Source of the DNA: JBAZAX01 sp964568625
GTDB taxonomy: Bacteria > Babelota > Babeliae > Babelales > RVW-14
Direction: 5' to 3'
Length of the DNA: 64,000 nucleotides
NCBI GenBank assembly: GCA_964568625.1
Contig: CAZMQG010000001.1
Span: 89,408 to 153,407, forward strand
In this document: in pieces, positions 45,717 to 55,030 of the stretch
Position numbering within the stretch: the stretch's first letter is position 1
Layout: each line of letters begins with the position of its first letter
Position numbers and translations under genes: made by a program
The notes under the pieces: model-generated
Told to the model about the DNA's origin: nothing
What the model saw: only the letters and a program-made list of their open reading frames with translations
The model's database searches: none

Positions 45717-48275
45717 TTAACTGATCACAATCTGATCTTTTTTTGCATCAATTGTAAAAAGCTTTTTGTCAGGGTTTTTAAGAATTTGTATGGAAAGCGG
45801 ACTCACAACATAATGTTGCACAGCTCGTTTGAGTGGTCGAGCTCCAAACTCCTTCTGATATCCAAGCTCACCCAAAAGCTTAATTGCATTGCTGGTAACA
45901 TCAAGCTCTATGTTTTTCTCCTTCAACCGATCGTTTAGATGATCAAGCTGAATGCGTACAATCTGTTCGATATCTTTTTGATTCAAAGATTTAAAGAACA
46001 CGACTTCGTCAATTCTATTAAGAATCTCCGGACGGAAATATTTAAGAAGTAAGCCATCAATCTCTTTACGAACTTTTTCTGTAATATCACCTGCAGCTAA
46101 AATCAAATCTGAACCGATATTTGAAGTCATAATAATTATGCAATTTTTAAATGATACAGTGCGACCTTGCGAATCGGTCAGATGCCCCTCATCAAGAATC
46201 TGTAAAAAAATATTAAACACATCAGGATGGGCTTTTTCAATCTCATCAAAAAGCACCACGCTGTAAGGATTTTTGCGCACTGCTTCCGTTAATTGGCCAC
46301 CCTCTTCGTAACCAACATAACCCGGAGGAGCTCCAATCAGACGAGCAACTGCATGCTTTTCCATATACTCGGACATATCAATGCGAATCATCTTACGTTC
46401 GTCATTAAAAAGATAATCTGCCAAAGTTTTGGCAACTTCTGTTTTGCCAACACCGGTTGGCCCAAGAAACAGAAATGAGCCGATTGGTTTGTTTGGATCA
46501 GCAATTCCCGACCTGTGAATTCGAATGGTATCAGAAATTTTAGTAATCGCCTCATCCTGGCCTATAACTCGTTTGTGTAACTCACTTTCCATCTCGATGA
46601 GCTTTTGGCTTTCATCGGATTTGAGTTTTTCAACAGGAACATGCAACCAGCGAGATAACACAAGAGCAATGTCATCCTCATCAACTTCTTCTTTGATCAG
46701 ATGAGTTTTGAGTTTTTTAAGTTTATCCTGTTCCTGTGCTAATTTTTTCTCAAGTTCGACAATTTTACCGTATTTAATCTTTGAGGCTTTTGCAAAATCA
46801 CCCTCACGTTCAGCCTGTGAAAATTCAACTTTTGCAGCGTCAATCTGCTCTTTTATTTTTTGCATAACCTCAAGAGGCTTACGTTCGGACTGCCACTGTT
46901 CTGTTTTTATTTTATATGACTCTTTAAGGTCTGAAAGCTCTTTTTCTAACTCATTCAGTCGAGTTTTTGAATTTTCATCTTTCTCTTTGCTAAGTGCAAC
47001 TTTTTCAATCTCAAGCTGCGTTATACGACGAGAGAGCTGATCAATATCCTCAGGTTTTGAATCTATTGCCATTTTCACCATTGAGGCGGCTTCGTCAATT
47101 AAATCAATTGCTTTATCAGGTAAAAAACGATCTGGAATCATACGTGATGAAAGTTGTACAGCTTTAACAAGCGCTGAGTCTTTGATTCTAATTCCGTGAT
47201 GCAGTTCATAACGCTCTTTCAGTCCACGTAAAATTGAAATCGCATCTTGCTCTGTTGGCTCTTCAATTAAAACTTTTTGGAATCTACGCTCAAGCGCTGC
47301 ATCTTTTTCAATATATTTTTTGTACTCAGCAATTGTTGTTGCGCCAACACAATGCAACATACCGCGCGCAAGTGCAGGTTTTAATAAATTTGAGGCATCC
47401 ATTCCACCATTGGTTGCACCAGCACCAACAAGCATGTGTAATTCATCAATAAAAAGAATAATTCCCTCCGGCTCTTTTTCAATCGCCTGCAAAATGGCTT
47501 TCAAGCGTTCCTCAAATTCACCCCGATACTTTGTTCCTGCTATCAGGGATCCAAGATCAAGTGCCAAAATTTTGCGATTTTTAAGACTCTCCGGAACGTC
47601 ATTATCAATAATACGTTGCGCTATACCTTCAACAATGGCAGTTTTCCCAACACCGGGATCCCCGACAAGTACAGGATTATTTTTTGTACGTCGTGATAAA
47701 ATTTGAACAACTCGCCTGATTTCATCATTTCTGCCAATAACAGGATCAAGCTTCCCATCACGAGCAAGCTTAGTAAGATCTTTGCAGTATTTTTCAAGAA
47801 CCTGATAACCACTCTCCGCATTTTGATTTTTCACCGTATCCCCTCCCCGCATATTTTTAATCCATTCTAAAACCTTCTGTCCCGTAAAACCATTCTGTTT
47901 AAAATACTGTTGGATTTGACTAGGTAAAGTTGATGTTTTTGCAAATGCCAACATGCAAACATCAAGACTGATAAATTCATCCCCAAATGTTTTTGCCTCT
48001 TTTTCGCATTCACTTAAAAATTTCTGAAAAGAACTATCAACAGATATCTGACCGCCGGAAACTTTTGGCAAGCGAGACGATTCCTGCTCTACAATATTCT
48101 TTAAATTATCTATATCAAGCCCGCAGGCACGAAATCCCGATGCACAAAAATCGTTGTTTAAAGAAGAATACAAAAGATGAATTGGAGAAAATGTTGAATA
48201 CTGTTCCTGAGTTGCTAACGTATAAGCTTCTTGTAATAGCTCTGTAAATGCGTTTGTAAATTTTTCTGAATTCAT
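45717..48275 (-). CDS. clpB: ATP-dependent disaggregase ClpB
   Basis: Rescues aggregated proteins with DnaK. 852 residues from the ATG at 48275 (AGGAG seven bases upstream); a longer frame is not supported. N-terminal repeat domain, then AAA+ 1 with Walker A GDPGVGKT, the long coiled M-domain (about 400-530; LSRRITQLEIEKVALSKE onward) that marks ClpB, AAA+ 2 with GPTGVGKT, GYEEGGQLTEAVRKNPY and the arginine-finger region. It appears complete. Preceded by the exported C39-like gene with a 37-base gap. Confidence 0.95.
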   Translation of the reverse strand: MNSEKFTNAFTELLQEAYTLATQEQYSTFSPIHLLYSSLNNDFCASGFRACGLDIDNLKNIVEQESSRLPKVSGGQISVDSSFQKFLSECEKEAKTFGDEFISLDVCMLAFAKTSTLPSQIQQYFKQNGFTGQKVLEWIKNMRGGDTVKNQNAESGYQVLEKYCKDLTKLARDGKLDPVIGRNDEIRRVVQILSRRTKNNPVLVGDPGVGKTAIVEGIAQRIIDNDVPESLKNRKILALDLGSLIAGTKYRGEFEERLKAILQAIEKEPEGIILFIDELHMLVGAGATNGGMDASNLLKPALARGMLHCVGATTIAEYKKYIEKDAALERRFQKVLIEEPTEQDAISILRGLKERYELHHGIRIKDSALVKAVQLSSRMIPDRFLPDKAIDLIDEAASMVKMAIDSKPEDIDQLSRRITQLEIEKVALSKEKDENSKTRLNELEKELSDLKESYKIKTEQWQSERKPLEVMQKIKEQIDAAKVEFSQAEREGDFAKASKIKYGKIVELEKKLAQEQDKLKKLKTHLIKEEVDEDDIALVLSRWLHVPVEKLKSDESQKLIEMESELHKRVIGQDEAITKISDTIRIHRSGIADPNKPIGSFLFLGPTGVGKTEVAKTLADYLFNDERKMIRIDMSEYMEKHAVARLIGAPPGYVGYEEGGQLTEAVRKNPYSVVLFDEIEKAHPDVFNIFLQILDEGHLTDSQGRTVSFKNCIIIMTSNIGSDLILAAGDITEKVRKEIDGLLLKYFRPEILNRIDEVVFFKSLNQKDIEQIVRIQLDHLNDRLKEKNIELDVTSNAIKLLGELGYQKEFGARPLKRAVQHYVVSPLSIQILKNPDKKLFTIDAKKDQIVIS

Positions 48276-48312
48276 GCAAAAACTCCTAAAATTTATCTTA
48301 AATAGAAATGAA

Positions 48313-49446
48313 TTAAGCCAGTTCTGAGAATTGCTCACGTGGTATTGGAACGTAACTTAAATGCAAAGATCTTCCCCATGCCATTAAGAAACTGCGCAAT
48401 CTGTACGCCTTTGGAGTCGTAGAATTTCTAGGAAATGCCGGATCTATACATAAAACACACTGCTTCTCTTTATTCCATCCTACAACCACCATCAGGTGCC
48501 CATTAGTGTATGATGTAGCGCCTCCACGTAATTTGCGAACACTAACGGCTACAGGAATTTTTTTAGAAAGATATTTGTAGAGATCATCAAAAAAGTTCAG
48601 CCTCTCAACTCGAAAGAAAACATTTCCATAAGTTGCATCATGAGCAGCTGCAACATTAAGCGGCCAGTTTCCATAAATATTTAAGTACCCGTTGTCATAA
48701 ACTTTATCTGCAAAATCAACCATATAACTATTCAAATCATGCGAACAGTCACCATAAAGTTTTTTATTAAAATAATTTACAATAATTCCGGTAGAGGTTG
48801 GTGAACACAAGTCACGATAACGTGGATGATTCAGTACCATTTGAGACTGTCTTGGTACACCGCTCACAATAACAGAAGGAAGGTTCGAAACGTAGGAATC
48901 ACCCTTAAATTTTTTAACATTCGATAAACATGCAAACAAGGCTTTTAGATTTTTGGGATTTGCACCCTTTTGAAACACAACCTTAACCTTAAATGCCGTA
49001 CCCAGCTGCCCCTTTTTCAACTCCACTTTAGAGTGTGTTGTATGCACATAACGATTAAGCTTATTAACAAAAGTTCGCTGAGATGTAGCTCCCCACTCAG
49101 CAAGACGTTGCCATCCTGCCCAAGATGAGTGCTTTACATTAACCCAAAAAGTCATTTTCCCTTTTTCAGGACGCATCGCATTCCACGACAAAATGAGCTC
49201 GGTAAATGGAAAGTTTGGCTCACATTCCCAAATAAAAAACTCTTGATCTGATTCAATCTCACCTTCAAAAATATACCTTGATACTGTTTTTGAAAATTTT
49301 TCGCTACTAAAAGATTGAGTCGAATCTAAATCCCTGTGTCGTTTTCTTCTTCCTGAACTTACTGCATTTACATTCAGAAAATTAAACGTAACACACGCTA
49401 TTAAAAATAAAAAAAAACGCTTTTTAAATCCAATAAAAACCTTCAT
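48313..49446 (-). CDS. Exported C39-like cysteine peptidase
   Basis: 377 residues from the ATG at 49446, seven bases after a GGGGGG-type site; the in-frame ATG at 49452 is too close. Signal peptide about 1-28 (FLFLIACVTFNFLNVNA). The N-terminal part (about 58-180) is a beta-rich domain with LILSWNAMRP, found with secreted C39-type proteins; the C-terminal part (about 190-350) is papain-like with C214 (RDLCSPTSTG), H317 (TNGHLMVVVGW) and D335 (IDPAF). Predicted to hydrolyse peptide bonds outside the cell; it is not the C39 domain of an ABC transporter. Substrate unknown. Confidence 0.8.
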   Translation of the reverse strand: MKVFIGFKKRFFLFLIACVTFNFLNVNAVSSGRRKRHRDLDSTQSFSSEKFSKTVSRYIFEGEIESDQEFFIWECEPNFPFTELILSWNAMRPEKGKMTFWVNVKHSSWAGWQRLAEWGATSQRTFVNKLNRYVHTTHSKVELKKGQLGTAFKVKVVFQKGANPKNLKALFACLSNVKKFKGDSYVSNLPSVIVSGVPRQSQMVLNHPRYRDLCSPTSTGIIVNYFNKKLYGDCSHDLNSYMVDFADKVYDNGYLNIYGNWPLNVAAAHDATYGNVFFRVERLNFFDDLYKYLSKKIPVAVSVRKLRGGATSYTNGHLMVVVGWNKEKQCVLCIDPAFPRNSTTPKAYRLRSFLMAWGRSLHLSYVPIPREQFSELA

Positions 49447-49503
49447 TAACATTCCCCCCTAATATGAATTACCCTAAACCTTTAACAATTTTGAAGCTCA
49501 ACA

Positions 49504-50970
49504 TCACTTTCCTACGCAAAATTCATTAAAAACTGAATCTAAAACGTGCTCATTTATATTTCGGCCCGTTAGTTCAAACATAAGCTCCAAAATTTCTTTA
49601 AGCTTGTAAGCTATTAATTCATATTCTAGGGAATTAAGCTGATCTTTTACAACAGAATCAAATTTTAACTCAATTTCTGTAATTAATCTGGCCTGCCTTT
49701 GATTTAATAAAAATGAAGACTGTTGCATTAAAAAAATTTCTTTTATCTTGGATTTTACAGCCTGCAACAACGCGGACATTCCGCTCCTTTCCTTAGCTGA
49801 AACTGCAACAATATTATTATAACCTTTTAAAAATGTACGTAATTCACTTGCAGATGCATCTGCTTTTTCAAAATCTGACTGATCAATTTTATTTACGACA
49901 AAGATAACTTTTTCTATATATAAATCAATAATTTCTTTATATCTATTTTTTTGTTCCAAATTCAATTTTTGAGAGGCATCAAACACAAGTAATATCAAAT
50001 CAGCCCGTTGAGCTTCAGACAAGGATCTTTCTATCCCCTGCTTCTCAATAACATCACCTGTCTGACGTAAACCCGCGGTATCAATAAAAGTTAAAAAAAT
50101 ACCGTTGTCGTAAACGCTTGATTCAATTGTATCTCTTGTTGTGCCCTCGATCTGAGAAACTATAGCTCTTTCCTGATTTATAAGAGCATTAAATAATGTA
50201 GATTTTCCGGTATTGACTAATCCAAGTAGGGAAATTTTAACACCCTCACGAATTTGCTTTTGTTGACTGAAATTAACTTTGATTTCATTTAATTTATTCA
50301 AAATTTGCAAACTATAAGACTTTATTGTTTCATTTAAATCAATATCACGCTGCTCTTCTTCAATAAATTCAAAAGACGCCTCAACAACTCCTAGTAATTT
50401 GACAAAATCTGCCTGTAAGCCCAAAAGGAAATTTGATAAAGTTCCATGCAATTGCTCCATCGATTTTTTAAGAGCAAGCTCATTCTGCGCATTGATTAAA
50501 TCATTAATTGCTTCGGCCTGAACCAGATTTAGCTTTTCATTTAAAACCGCACGCCTTGAAAACTCACCGGGCCGAGCCATTCTGGCCCCATATCTACATG
50601 AAAGTTGTATGATTTTTTCTATAATAAATGGATTATTGTGACAACTAATTTCAATTGTATCCTGTCCGGTAAATGTTTTTGGCGCTCGCATCAGAAAAAA
50701 TAAAACATCATCAATTTTATTATAACCGATAGAATTAGTATCTTTTGACAAGCTAATTTCCGGATCAATTATAAAACCAAACTGAATTGTATGCGACTCA
50801 ACCTGAGATACTTTTTTCCCACAAGCAAGCTTTGATATGGACTCAATTATACTAAAAACATTTTGTCCACAAAGACGTATTAATGCTAATGCACCACTCC
50901 CTTGAGGAGTGCATAACGCTACAATTGTCTGCTGTTCATCAGCAATATTTACTTCATTTAGACGCTTCAT
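49504..50970 (-). CDS. mnmE: tRNA modification GTPase MnmE
   Basis: With MnmG installs cmnm5-uridine at the wobble base of several tRNAs. 488 residues: an N-terminal folate-binding domain (TIVALCTPQGSGALALIRLCG), a helical domain and a G domain with GLVNTGKSTLFN, the G2/G3 region GTTRDTI and DTAG, NKID (G4) and SAKE (G5). The C-terminal FCVGK supplies the catalytic cysteine in the family's C(I/L/V)GK ending. The gene's first 17 bases overlap the end of jag. jag-mnmE order is conserved in many bacteria. Confidence 0.95.
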   Translation of the reverse strand: MKRLNEVNIADEQQTIVALCTPQGSGALALIRLCGQNVFSIIESISKLACGKKVSQVESHTIQFGFIIDPEISLSKDTNSIGYNKIDDVLFFLMRAPKTFTGQDTIEISCHNNPFIIEKIIQLSCRYGARMARPGEFSRRAVLNEKLNLVQAEAINDLINAQNELALKKSMEQLHGTLSNFLLGLQADFVKLLGVVEASFEFIEEEQRDIDLNETIKSYSLQILNKLNEIKVNFSQQKQIREGVKISLLGLVNTGKSTLFNALINQERAIVSQIEGTTRDTIESSVYDNGIFLTFIDTAGLRQTGDVIEKQGIERSLSEAQRADLILLVFDASQKLNLEQKNRYKEIIDLYIEKVIFVVNKIDQSDFEKADASASELRTFLKGYNNIVAVSAKERSGMSALLQAVKSKIKEIFLMQQSSFLLNQRQARLITEIELKFDSVVKDQLNSLEYELIAYKLKEILELMFELTGRNINEHVLDSVFNEFCVGK

Positions 50971-51655
50971 GGGATGATGAAGAGATAGTTACAAGAATCT
51001 GATATCCACGAAATTTCTTTTTATATTTTCGCTTCAAAAACTGCATTAATACGTATGAAATGCTAGCAGAAACAGCCCTATTCTCATCTTCATTTTCCAT
51101 TAAAGGCTTATCAAACATTACTGCAAGAACTTTTTTATCGATTTTTGTTGTAAAATTGGCTTGAAATGGCAAAAACTTCAACAAATCACGTAGCGATTCT
51201 CCAACAAAATTTATCCATTCAGGAATCCAAATTTGTGCTTCTTCAGGTGATAAAGAGGCCTGACTTTGCATAGCTTTTTTTTCAATTTTTAACTGTTCAA
51301 CTTTTGAATTTGCAGCCTGTTGCTGACGTCTTGCAAATTCTTGTGAATCGGCGCTTTGCACCCTGCCACGGTCTTGCTGCTGATATCTTTCAATTTTCTC
51401 GGGTTGACGAGGAGCATAACCAGATTTTGCCTTTTTTTGTTGAATTTCTCGGTCTTTAAAAAATGTCTTTTTTTCAGGAGCCTTCACTGAATTAAAAGTA
51501 ATTGAAACTATTGCAGGCAACTTAGAAAAACCAAGAAAACCCTTCTTACCCTCTTCAAGAATTTTAATCGTAAACTCAGATGGTTTTCCAGACTCAATCC
51601 AGGCTTTTTCAATTGCATTTATAATAGAAGAAGCCTCATGAAGCATTGATTTCAT
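50954..51655 (-). CDS. Jag/KhpB-like RNA-binding protein, degenerate
   Basis: 233 residues. The N-terminal Jag_N domain is clear (AIEKAWIESGKPSEFTIKILEEGKKGFLGFSK, about 14-45). A basic, Gln-rich linker follows (about 70-130). The C-terminal part has only a KH-like helical stretch (RAVSASISYVLMQFLKRKY) without a GxxG loop, and no R3H domain is visible. In other bacteria KhpB pairs with KhpA to regulate cell division and RNA; khpA is present at 56758. Its place upstream of mnmE, overlapping by 17 bases, is the conserved arrangement. RNA binding here may be weaker than usual. Confidence 0.75.
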   Translation of the reverse strand: MKSMLHEASSIINAIEKAWIESGKPSEFTIKILEEGKKGFLGFSKLPAIVSITFNSVKAPEKKTFFKDREIQQKKAKSGYAPRQPEKIERYQQQDRGRVQSADSQEFARRQQQAANSKVEQLKIEKKAMQSQASLSPEEAQIWIPEWINFVGESLRDLLKFLPFQANFTTKIDKKVLAVMFDKPLMENEDENRAVSASISYVLMQFLKRKYKKKFRGYQILVTISSSSHEASK

Positions 51656-51831
51656 TGTTACAAAATCCTTTTTAGTAAGAACCTTTGATTTGCCTTCAAA
51701 TTTTTTCGGTATCTAGCAACTAACAATTTTACAGTACAAAATCCTAAAAAATCCTTTTTCAAAACATTTTATACACCAAAAATCTATCAGAATTTTATAT
51801 CTAGTGCAAACAGAACATTTTTTTGAGGTTT

Positions 51832-51906
51832 TGGAGCGGGAAACGGGATTCGAACCCGCGACCCTTGCCTTGGCAAGGCAATGCTCTACCACTGAGCTAT
51901 TCCCGC
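51832..51906 (-). tRNA. tRNA-Gly (anticodon GCC)
   Basis: On the minus strand: acceptor GCGGGAA/TTCCCGC, D arm TAGCTCAGTGGTAGAGCA, anticodon stem-loop TTGCC-TTGCCAA-GGCAA with GCC, T arm GCGGG-TTCGAAT-CCCGT, discriminator T and encoded CCA. Confidence 0.95.
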
Positions 51907-52017
51907 AAGAAGTCAAACTTTAAAAAAGATTCAAATTATCTGCTTAAACTTTATATACAAAAAGCATGCTTGTCAAATAATTTTTTCAAAGAAATTTACC
52001 ACATATTTACATGCAAA

Positions 52018-53862
52018 TTATACGTGAACAACAGTCACAACTCCATGCAGCTTATTCCGTGGCAATTCATGGAATTGCACAAATGATGGAGATAAGCGCT
52101 TGATAATTGAAAATATGCGTAAAAAAATATTTTTTGTAACAATCTCATCAAGCCCGTAAAATATTACTTTCGCATTAATGCCTGCATTTTTTAGCACATT
52201 TTCAACGTTAAGTACTTCCATGTAACCGCAATGAATCTCAAATATACGCAACCCTGGAGCTATTTCACCTTTAAAAAATCCAATAATTCCATATGGATCT
52301 TCTCTCTGAATTACTGAAACAAGAATATTATCTTCGTAAATTATACCATTTTCAAACATCGCCTGATGTACATATGGTGAAATTGCCTGCGTATCCCTAA
52401 CAAAAAACAAAGCTGTTCCGCTAAGCCTTCCCGCAGATGAATAGGCCTGAGAAAATGTATTGATAAAATCTTCTAACGATACGGGCTGCAATGCATTGCG
52501 CACCTTTGCCTGCCCCAAAACATAAATCAATATCATTGAAAATGGAAACATTCCTATTATAACCGACCAGTAAGCACCCTGTGGAATCTTGAACAGCGTT
52601 GATGCAAAAAAAGTAACATTAATTCCAACAAGAAATCCTGCTAAAATTTGTTTGAATTTATTTTTACGTAACAAAAAAATACTTGTCATCATAATTCCGG
52701 TTATCACCATCGTTCCGCTTGCCGCAAAACCATATGCCGCCGCTAAATTCAAAGATTCTTTAAAGTTAATAATCATAAACAGCACAGCACAAAGCAACGT
52801 CCAATTTATAAAACCAATATAAACCTGTGAATGCATTCTGCTTGATGTATACCCTATCTTAAACATCGGCATAATTTGAGTTGTAATACCCTGATATACA
52901 ACCGAAAAAACTCCACTAATCATAGCCTGTGAGGCAATAACGGTAGCCATCAAACTTAAAATTAAAAACGGCACATATAACCAATTCACCTGCCCAAGGA
53001 ACATTTCATATATAATGATTTTTGAATTTGGATTTTGAATTAAATAAGCCCCCTGCCCCAAGTAAGTAAAAATTAGCGAAATAAAAACAAAACCCCAAGC
53101 CTGCTGTATAGGCTTACGACCCAAATGTCCCATATCCGCATACAATGCCTCAACACCGGTAGCACAAAGTATAACGCCAGATAAGATAAAAAATCCCCAC
53201 CATCCTGAATTAACAACAAACTTGATTCCATAATATGGATTCAGTGCATTCAAAATAAATGGATACTGAATAATCGAAAAAAAACCTGACGCTGCCATAG
53301 CCAAAAACCAAAGAACCATAACAGGCCCAAATGCTTTGGAAACCGCTTCTACTCCTTTGCGCTGAAACAAAAACAGCCCAAAAGTTATTAAACATGCAGT
53401 CAGTACAAGCGTTGCTGATCCTAAATACTCAAGCCCTGGAATATAACGAAGCCCCTCAACTGCACTCAAGATGCTTATTGCAGGGGTTATTACACCGTCT
53501 CCAATAAACAGCGATATTCCTATGAATGAAAGAAATGTGATGTAAGTAATTTTAGATTTCGATTTTAATAGCGACTTTAATATCTCACGCAAAACAATCG
53601 TTCCCCCCTCGCCTTTTTTACTCAAACTCATTGCAAGCCATGAATACTCAACACAAACAAGCAGCCCCAATGTCCAAATTATCAGCGAAACAACACCAAT
53701 TACATTTTCTACAGACGGTTTAATTAAATAAAAAATTGCAGGAAGAGTGTAAATTGGGCTTGTTCCAATATCTCCAAAAACAATGCCCAGCGCCTTTATT
53801 ATATCCTTTACCTGTTTTGGAGCAGAACTTGGCCTAGTAATTGGCAAGTGAGAATCCGTCAT
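52018..53862 (-). CDS. kup: Kup-type potassium transporter
   Basis: 614-residue inner-membrane K+/H+ symporter with about 12 membrane segments. The N-terminal signature KALGIVFGDIGTSPIYTLPA identifies the KUP/HAK/KT family; further matches are GEGGTIVLREI and GDGVITPAISILSAVEGL. The C-terminal cytoplasmic domain is present (about 470-614). Start has GAGAGG five bases upstream. Stand-alone gene, 110 bases from the tRNA-Gly gene. Confidence 0.94.
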   Translation of the reverse strand: MTDSHLPITRPSSAPKQVKDIIKALGIVFGDIGTSPIYTLPAIFYLIKPSVENVIGVVSLIIWTLGLLVCVEYSWLAMSLSKKGEGGTIVLREILKSLLKSKSKITYITFLSFIGISLFIGDGVITPAISILSAVEGLRYIPGLEYLGSATLVLTACLITFGLFLFQRKGVEAVSKAFGPVMVLWFLAMAASGFFSIIQYPFILNALNPYYGIKFVVNSGWWGFFILSGVILCATGVEALYADMGHLGRKPIQQAWGFVFISLIFTYLGQGAYLIQNPNSKIIIYEMFLGQVNWLYVPFLILSLMATVIASQAMISGVFSVVYQGITTQIMPMFKIGYTSSRMHSQVYIGFINWTLLCAVLFMIINFKESLNLAAAYGFAASGTMVITGIMMTSIFLLRKNKFKQILAGFLVGINVTFFASTLFKIPQGAYWSVIIGMFPFSMILIYVLGQAKVRNALQPVSLEDFINTFSQAYSSAGRLSGTALFFVRDTQAISPYVHQAMFENGIIYEDNILVSVIQREDPYGIIGFFKGEIAPGLRIFEIHCGYMEVLNVENVLKNAGINAKVIFYGLDEIVTKNIFLRIFSIIKRLSPSFVQFHELPRNKLHGVVTVVHV

Positions 53863-54031
53863 AAAAGCCTCTCTATTTTTTATTTTTATTCCATCTTTTT
53901 AGAACTTTTTATTATTTTAAATTTTTTGCTATCTATGAGTTTTACTAAAATGTAACCAAAAAAACAAGTTAACATTGATTTCATGACATTCAAGCATTTT
54001 TAATCAATCCAAAACCAAAATAATTTGGTTA

Positions 54032-54059
54032 TTAACTTTTCAAATTTAGTAATTATACT
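54032..54059 (+). promoter_or_regulatory. Possible promoter of the exported protein at 54120
   Basis: TTAACT at 54032-54037 and TATACT at 54054-54059 with 16-base spacing, 61 bases before the start codon. The -35 box is weak. Confidence 0.35.
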
Positions 54060-54119
54060 AAGCCTCACAAATTAATAGAATTTCCCAAAAACAGTACTTT
54101 AAAAACATGAAGGATCACT

Positions 54120-54683
54120 ATGAAAAATACGTTAAAAATAGCATTTTTTGCAGCAGCAATATCCACAATGCCACATATTTCCCGAGGCTCAACAGTTACC
54201 ATCAATAATACAGCGCCTCTTAAAATTGAGGCAAGCCTAGATTTAATGGCATATCCTGACACAAAAAAAACGATTAGTGAAAATTCAAACCTAAAAGAAG
54301 ATATCGGAAAAGTATTCTTACGGGGCATATCAATTGGAGTTCATATTGGAAACAATTTCTTAGAAAATGCTTTAAGTGAAAACCTCTCTCAATCTCTTGG
54401 ATTAGGTGATATAGAGTATTATGTATTCAGTGAATTAAAAAATGACGGCAGAAAAAACAGCACCGGAGAGTTTATTGTTGAAATCAAGCTTTATTTACTA
54501 AGACTTCCAAGATTCATATATTCAGGTGGCTGTGTGGCAAAAAGTGAAACTTTAAAAGTCGCAACAAAAGACTTTGAAACATTTAGACTAATTAAAGAAG
54601 AAAAAGAGCAATATGACAATACGCAGGCAAATAGCATGATTGTACACAGCTCACTTGGTTATTCATCAACTAATAATAGATAA
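54120..54683 (+). CDS. Exported hypothetical protein
   Basis: 187 residues with a signal peptide (LKIAFFAAAISTMPHISRGS) and the ribosome site AAGGAT. The mature region is beta-rich early (TVTINNTAPLKIEASLDL) and later has KIYLLRLPRFIYSGGC-like strand patterns (actual YLLRLPRFIYSGGCVAK). One cysteine. No recognised family. Located between kup and tRNA-Phe with its own possible promoter; no neighbours of related function. Confidence 0.55.
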   Translation: MKNTLKIAFFAAAISTMPHISRGSTVTINNTAPLKIEASLDLMAYPDTKKTISENSNLKEDIGKVFLRGISIGVHIGNNFLENALSENLSQSLGLGDIEYYVFSELKNDGRKNSTGEFIVEIKLYLLRLPRFIYSGGCVAKSETLKVATKDFETFRLIKEEKEQYDNTQANSMIVHSSLGYSSTNNR

Positions 54684-54771
54684 AAAATTTCACAAAATGC
54701 CTACTTCCTGTTGACAACAAGCAACTTCACAGGTAGGCTACTGCTTGTAATATTTATGAAAATTATGAAGT

Positions 54772-54847
54772 GCCAGGGTAGCTCAGGTGGTAGAGCAGAA
54801 GACTGAAAATCTTTGTGTCAGCGGTTCAACTCCGCTCCTTGGCACCA
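54772..54847 (+). tRNA. tRNA-Phe (anticodon GAA)
   Basis: Acceptor GCCAGGG/CCTTGGC (one G-T pair), D arm TAGCTCAGGTGGTAGAGCA, anticodon loop CTGAAAA with GAA, T arm AGCGG-TTCAACT-CCGCT, encoded CCA. A TTGACA lies at 54711 but its -10 partner is poor. A palindromic element begins at the next base. Confidence 0.95.
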
Positions 54848-54890
54848 TCCTGCGCCCTAGTTACGCTCGTGGCTTCGGACGGCAGGCCAT
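54848..54890 (+). repeat. GC-rich palindromic element at tRNA-Phe 3' end
   Basis: CCTGC at its start pairs with GCAGG near its end; inner GTGGCTTCGG. It closely resembles the element after tRNA-Ser(GCT) at 28364 and is followed by a T run, so it may end tRNA transcription. It ends in GGCCAT, the same as the copy at 28364. Confidence 0.75.
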
Positions 54891-55030
54891 TTTTTTGTCT
54901 AATATTTAAAAATATGCAAAATCCCATACTTCCAAATCAAATCTTGTACAAAAAATGTGATCGTTTAAAATACTGAATAATCCTCTAATAAGTTTGTTTA
55001 TGGTTAACGGTTTTTAATTGTGGAAATAAA

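Noticed and set aside
46293..47706. Several plus-strand frames opposite clpB
   Set aside because: Shadow frames of a conserved gene; composition does not look like protein and no ribosome sites.
51713..52086. Frames on both strands across tRNA-Gly
   Set aside because: tRNA translation artefacts, with no ribosome site.
54711..54739. Promoter of tRNA-Phe with perfect TTGACA
   Set aside because: The box at the right distance (TAGGCT) matches the -10 consensus poorly, so I did not list it.
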